Shown: positions 35,341-37,960 of the stretch, piece after piece
How the letters are laid out: every line of letters starts with the position of its first letter
Numbering within the stretch: the first letter of the stretch is position 1
Source: Candidatus Sumerlaeota bacterium
GTDB taxonomy: Bacteria; Sumerlaeota; Sumerlaeia; SLMS01; JAHLLQ01
Length of the DNA stretch: 37,960 nt
Direction: 5' to 3'
NCBI GenBank assembly: GCA_021772755.1
Contig: JAJFLJ010000051.1
Coordinates: 1 to 37,960, forward strand
Position numbers and translations under genes: made by a program
Notes under the pieces: model-generated
What the model was told of the DNA's origin: nothing
Databases searched by the model: none
The model's input: the letters and a program-made list of their open reading frames with translations, nothing else

Positions 35341-37322
35341 TCTTCTGGGCGCGGCTTTCTCAACCGACGGGCCAGCCGACGCAGAACGCCGCCCTGGGTG
35401 CCTTCGGTGGTGTCGCCGTCCAAGGCCTCCATCGCCCGCTCGCGCCCGCGCTGCCTGAGTTTGCGCCCCAGCTCGGCCACTTCCGGCGATTCCGGGCTGT
35501 TCGCCCGAAGCCAGTCCATGTGGCGCTCCGCCTCGACCAGGCGGTCCGCCGCCACGAGGGCCGAAACCAGATTGAGCCGGTGCTCCAAGGAACCCGGAGC
35601 GAGGCGCGTGGCTTCGCGAAAACGCAGGATCGCCTTCGGCCCGTTTCCGCCGGCCATGAGCAGGACGCCCAGCGCGTTCTGCGTTTCGGCCGACCGCGGA
35701 ACCAGACGCGTCGCCTGGGTTTGCGCCGCGATGGCCGAGTCCAGCAGCCCCGCTTCCCGGTACTTCTCCGCCAGCGACGACCAGAGAAACGGCGCCGTGC
35801 GGTGACGCTGGGCAAGGGCGCCAAGAACCCGGAGGTGCTCGGGGTGCGAGTCGCCGGCATCAAGAGTCGCCGGGGGTGCGGCCCCCATTGCGGCTTCGTA
35901 GGCCGTGTGGTCTTCCGGCGCCAGAATGCGCAGTCGGGCGCGGGCGACTTCCGACTCCAGGTCCTTGCGGCCTTTCAAGCTTTCGGACTTGTCGAGTGCG
36001 AACCGCGCCGCGTCGCCGTCGCCCCGCTGCTGGCGAACCAGCGCAAGGGTCAGCCAAGCCCGCCAATCTTCCGGATGGGACTCCGCCCAGCGGGTGGCGT
36101 GATCGTCGGCGGTTTCGAGGTCGCCGCTCCCGACCAGAAAATCGATCAGTCTGCGCCATGCGGACTCGCCGGCTTCCGGCGACTCGACGGCCCGCTCCAG
36201 AAGAATCCGCGCGCGTTCCCCGTCGCCGCGCCCGGCCAGCAGACCGCCGAGGCTGGAGAGCGACAGGGGTCGGCGGGGCTCCTCTTCCAGAACGCGCCGC
36301 CAGCAGTCCTCCGCGCCGATTTCGTCGCCCGCCTCCAGCAGCGCCACGCCGAGCCGCTCCAGAATGTCGGCGTTGGCGGGGAAGCGCTTTGCCGCCGACC
36401 GCAGAAACCCGAGCGCCGCCTCCGGCGTGTTCAACGTGCGGTAGATGCTGGCCAGGGAGACGATGGCTGCCGCCGTCTCGCCTTCGGTTTCGGGATGCAG
36501 GCGGATGTATTCCTCCAGCAGAACGCGCGCTTCGTCCAGATGGCCCTCTTGGAAGAGGCGGCGGCCCAGGGTGCCCTTCAGCGGCGTGAACCCGGGCGTC
36601 AGGTTGCACGCCTCGCGCAGCGCCCACACCGCGATGGCGGCGTCCTTCGACCCGTCCTGAAGCCATGCCCGCGCGAGAAAGTTCAGCGCCAGCAGCGGCT
36701 CGGTGAACATGGGGTCGGTGCGCATCGCCTGAAGAAAATCCTGGAACGGCGCGCGGCCCGGCTCTGTGGAGGGCACGGGGACCTGGATGGCGATCATGCG
36801 CGAAACGCCCGTCATGTAATGGAGAAAGGCGTCGAAGGAAGAGGTGGGCTTGCGCTCCATGGCCTGGCGGAGCTGCGGGTTCAGGGGGGCGCCGGAGGCT
36901 TCCGAGACCCGGCCGATGAGCTCGTGGAACCTGGCGACGAAGTCGGCGGGCGTGGCCACGATTTCCTCGCGAAAGCAGACGAACGCCGCCGCCGCGTCGA
37001 TCAATTCCAGGGTGACGCGAATCTCGTCGTCCCACGTCACACTGCCGTGGAGCAAATGTGTCGGAGTGACCCCGTCGGGGCGGGGCAGGCCGAGGGCCTC
37101 GTCGAGCGACCACATCGAGGTGCGGACGAGAAAGCCCTTCTTTCCGGGCTCGTCGCGGGGGGCGAGAATCAGGTGCTGGACGAAGACCGTGGAGTCGCGA
37201 ACCAGGCGCAACCGGCTCTCCAGCGTGGCCGCCAGGCCCCGGGCGAGGTCGCCGGTCTCGGCGCGCTGGCGCACGTCGGGCACCGCGAGGGGCAGGATGG
37301 CGATGCAGGGCGGACTCGGCAT
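35337..37322 (-). CDS. TPR-repeat protein with TolB/adenylate-cyclase-like N-terminal domain
   Basis: A 661-residue protein with no signal peptide. Residues about 5-155 follow the domain found at the front of many TPR regulators (TolB/FlgO-like): IAILPLAVPDV, DLARGLAATLESRLRLV, THLLHGSVTWDDEIRVTLELI and FREEIVATPADFVARFHELI. From about 190 onward there are many TPR-like helical pairs, for example EGHLDEARVLLEEYIRLHPE, NTPEAALGFLRSAAKRFPAN, GDEIGAEDCWRRVLEEEPRR and AGGNGPKAILRFREATRLAP, about ten in all. The tail is strongly basic (LRRLARRLRKPRP). TPR proteins serve as interaction scaffolds, and no enzyme motif is visible. It is the first gene of the seven-gene minus-strand run and is coupled to larB by a 4-base overlap. 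Confidence 0.85.
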   Translation of the reverse strand: MPSPPCIAILPLAVPDVRQRAETGDLARGLAATLESRLRLVRDSTVFVQHLILAPRDEPGKKGFLVRTSMWSLDEALGLPRPDGVTPTHLLHGSVTWDDEIRVTLELIDAAAAFVCFREEIVATPADFVARFHELIGRVSEASGAPLNPQLRQAMERKPTSSFDAFLHYMTGVSRMIAIQVPVPSTEPGRAPFQDFLQAMRTDPMFTEPLLALNFLARAWLQDGSKDAAIAVWALREACNLTPGFTPLKGTLGRRLFQEGHLDEARVLLEEYIRLHPETEGETAAAIVSLASIYRTLNTPEAALGFLRSAAKRFPANADILERLGVALLEAGDEIGAEDCWRRVLEEEPRRPLSLSSLGGLLAGRGDGERARILLERAVESPEAGESAWRRLIDFLVGSGDLETADDHATRWAESHPEDWRAWLTLALVRQQRGDGDAARFALDKSESLKGRKDLESEVARARLRILAPEDHTAYEAAMGAAPPATLDAGDSHPEHLRVLGALAQRHRTAPFLWSSLAEKYREAGLLDSAIAAQTQATRLVPRSAETQNALGVLLMAGGNGPKAILRFREATRLAPGSLEHRLNLVSALVAADRLVEAERHMDWLRANSPESPEVAELGRKLRQRGRERAMEALDGDTTEGTQGGVLRRLARRLRKPRPEE

Positions 37323-37652
37323 GCGGGGGTTTCCAATGGGGGGCGGGCGCTCTTCCGCCGCCCCGGAGAACCAAGTTAGCCAGATCGAAGCCCGACGGCA
37401 ACGGGAAGGATGGGGGGCGCTGGGTGTCGAGCGCTGGACGGGCGGAGTGTTCCGGACGACTGCGCGCTTTCATTGCGCACATGCAGATCGCAGTTTAAAC
37501 CCGGGCTATGGCGCCAGCCGGACCCGGCGCCCGGCGGAATTGTCCGGGAGTCTTCCCTCCCCCGAGACCGGGGGGCGCTTTGCATCCGGATTGACGAATA
37601 CCATGCCGTCGGTCCATGATGGCTGTACCCTGAGGGGAATGGGAGAGGGGCC
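37323..37652. other. Intergenic region between divergent genes
   Basis: This 330-base gap separates the TPR gene (minus) from a plus-strand gene cut by the window end. No convincing ORF or RNA gene is seen. It holds the candidate promoter and ribosome-binding site of the plus-strand gene near its right end. A short AT-richer patch (GTTTAAAC, 37493-37500) is a small palindrome of unknown meaning. The minus-strand promoter of the long seven-gene run should also be here, but I cannot pick it out. Confidence 0.6.
37591..37620 (+). promoter_or_regulatory. Candidate sigma-70-type promoter
   Basis: TTGACG (37591-37596) and CATGAT (37615-37620) are separated by 18 bases and match the consensus hexamers at five and four positions. 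The predicted transcript would start near 37627, in front of a GGGAGAGGGG ribosome-binding site (37641-37650) and the ATG at 37653. Spacing fits, but promoters of this lineage are unknown, so the call is tentative. Confidence 0.4.
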
Positions 37653-37960
37653 ATGACGAGGAAGCGAACGGAGCGGATCGCGATCCTGCTTGGCGTCGTT
37701 TGTCATGCCCTGTGCGGATCGTCTCTCTGCGGCGAAGTCGCCGGGACTGAAGAAGCCCGAGAGAAGGCGATTCCTCCGTACCCAAACTGTGTGGTCGTGG
37801 TAGGTTGCCCCGGAGGGGTCGTAACGTACGACTTGGGGCCGTATCTGTACCGCAGGCTTACGCCCTGGGATTTCGGCGTGAGTGCGGCCAAGAGCCCGCA
37901 CTGCGTAAGCCCTCTCGAGACCTCGCCCGAATCGTTCTTTCTGACTGCGGAGGACATCGG
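37653..37960 (+). CDS. Exported protein of unknown function, 3' end outside window
   Basis: The frame is open from the ATG at 37653 to the end of the window (102 complete codons) and is preceded at 2 bases by the purine-rich GGGAGAGGGG. The product opens MTRKRTERIAILLGVVCHAL and looks like a signal peptide: basic front, hydrophobic core, then small residues (CGSSLCGEVAG). The mature part contains NCVVVVGCPGGVVTYDLG, then LYRRLTPWDFGVSAAKSPHC and LETSPESFFLTAEDIG. It has six cysteines in the visible portion, three of them in or next to the signal peptide. No family is recognised. Codon use appears a little less GC-biased than in the neighbours (several TAC, GTA and TTG codons), which is only suggestive with so few codons. 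Confidence 0.6.
   Translation, partial: MTRKRTERIAILLGVVCHALCGSSLCGEVAGTEEAREKAIPPYPNCVVVVGCPGGVVTYDLGPYLYRRLTPWDFGVSAAKSPHCVSPLETSPESFFLTAEDI

Noticed and set aside
37474-37500. Promoter formed by TTGCGC and TTTAAA
   Set aside because: Spacing is only about 15 bases and the -35 match is poor; the pair at 37591-37620 is better and nearer the start.

Overview
This is a gene-dense, high-GC stretch of bacterial chromosome with 29 protein-coding genes I can support, two of them cut by the window edges. There is no rRNA, tRNA, CRISPR array, prophage or insertion sequence that I can see. Signal peptidase II, secreted thioredoxin-fold proteins, an oligopeptide-type ABC importer and a methyltransferase with a Wzt-like C-terminal domain suggest a diderm (Gram-negative) bacterium. 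C5-pathway haem synthesis (HemL), a fused alpha/beta 2-oxo acid dehydrogenase E1, a ferredoxin-type KorAB enzyme, a golvesin-domain glycosidase-like protein and intergenic hairpin clusters fit an environmental, largely uncultivated lineage near the PVC, Hydrogenedentota or Sumerlaeota groups. That placement is inference with low confidence.

Layout. 1-1970 (+): the end of hemD and all of hemL. 1973-6094 (-): a 2-oxo acid dehydrogenase E1 (fused) and E2, followed by a DJ-1/PfpI protein. 6242-7710 (-): a dolichol-phosphate-mannose-synthase-like glycosyltransferase overlapping rsmG. 8010-9074 (+): a tRNA-dihydrouridine synthase. 9075-9569: an array of hairpin repeats between convergent genes. 9570-11679 (-): three consecutive genes for unrecognised envelope proteins. 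11978-14494 (+): a Cys-rich redoxin with a strong terminator, a TlpA-like thioredoxin and a family 2 glycosyltransferase. 14665-17615 (+): korA-korB behind a perfect palindrome. 17616-17961: a second hairpin array, again between convergent genes. 17962-23257 (-): a peptide-importer substrate-binding protein and two permeases, both permeases carrying large insertions. 23367-24251 (-): a methyltransferase. 24383-27832 (+): a GHL10-type glycosidase-like surface protein, a small membrane protein and ruvC, the last apparently starting at TTG inside the preceding stop. 27829-37322 (-): a tight seven-gene run, in order of transcription TPR protein, larB, phosphodiester-glycosidase-like protein, CPA2 antiporter, asnS, lspA and a methyltransferase. 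37653-end (+): the start of an unknown secreted protein.

How the genes fit together. Two separate thiamine-diphosphate routes for oxidative decarboxylation of 2-oxo acids lie within 15 kb: the NAD-type E1/E2 complex (no E3 here) and the ferredoxin-type KorAB. That suggests flexible electron transfer under changing redox conditions, and the secreted redoxin/TlpA pair points to active thiol chemistry in the envelope. Two glycosyltransferases and two small-molecule or sugar methyltransferases suggest surface polysaccharide or glycoprotein modification. The rest are housekeeping genes for translation, haem synthesis, recombination and lipoprotein processing.

No defence system, secondary-metabolite cluster or other clear system of genes stands out. 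The most unusual items are the two hairpin arrays at convergent gene ends, the insertion-bearing permeases, the three-gene envelope operon and the Cys-rich redoxin.
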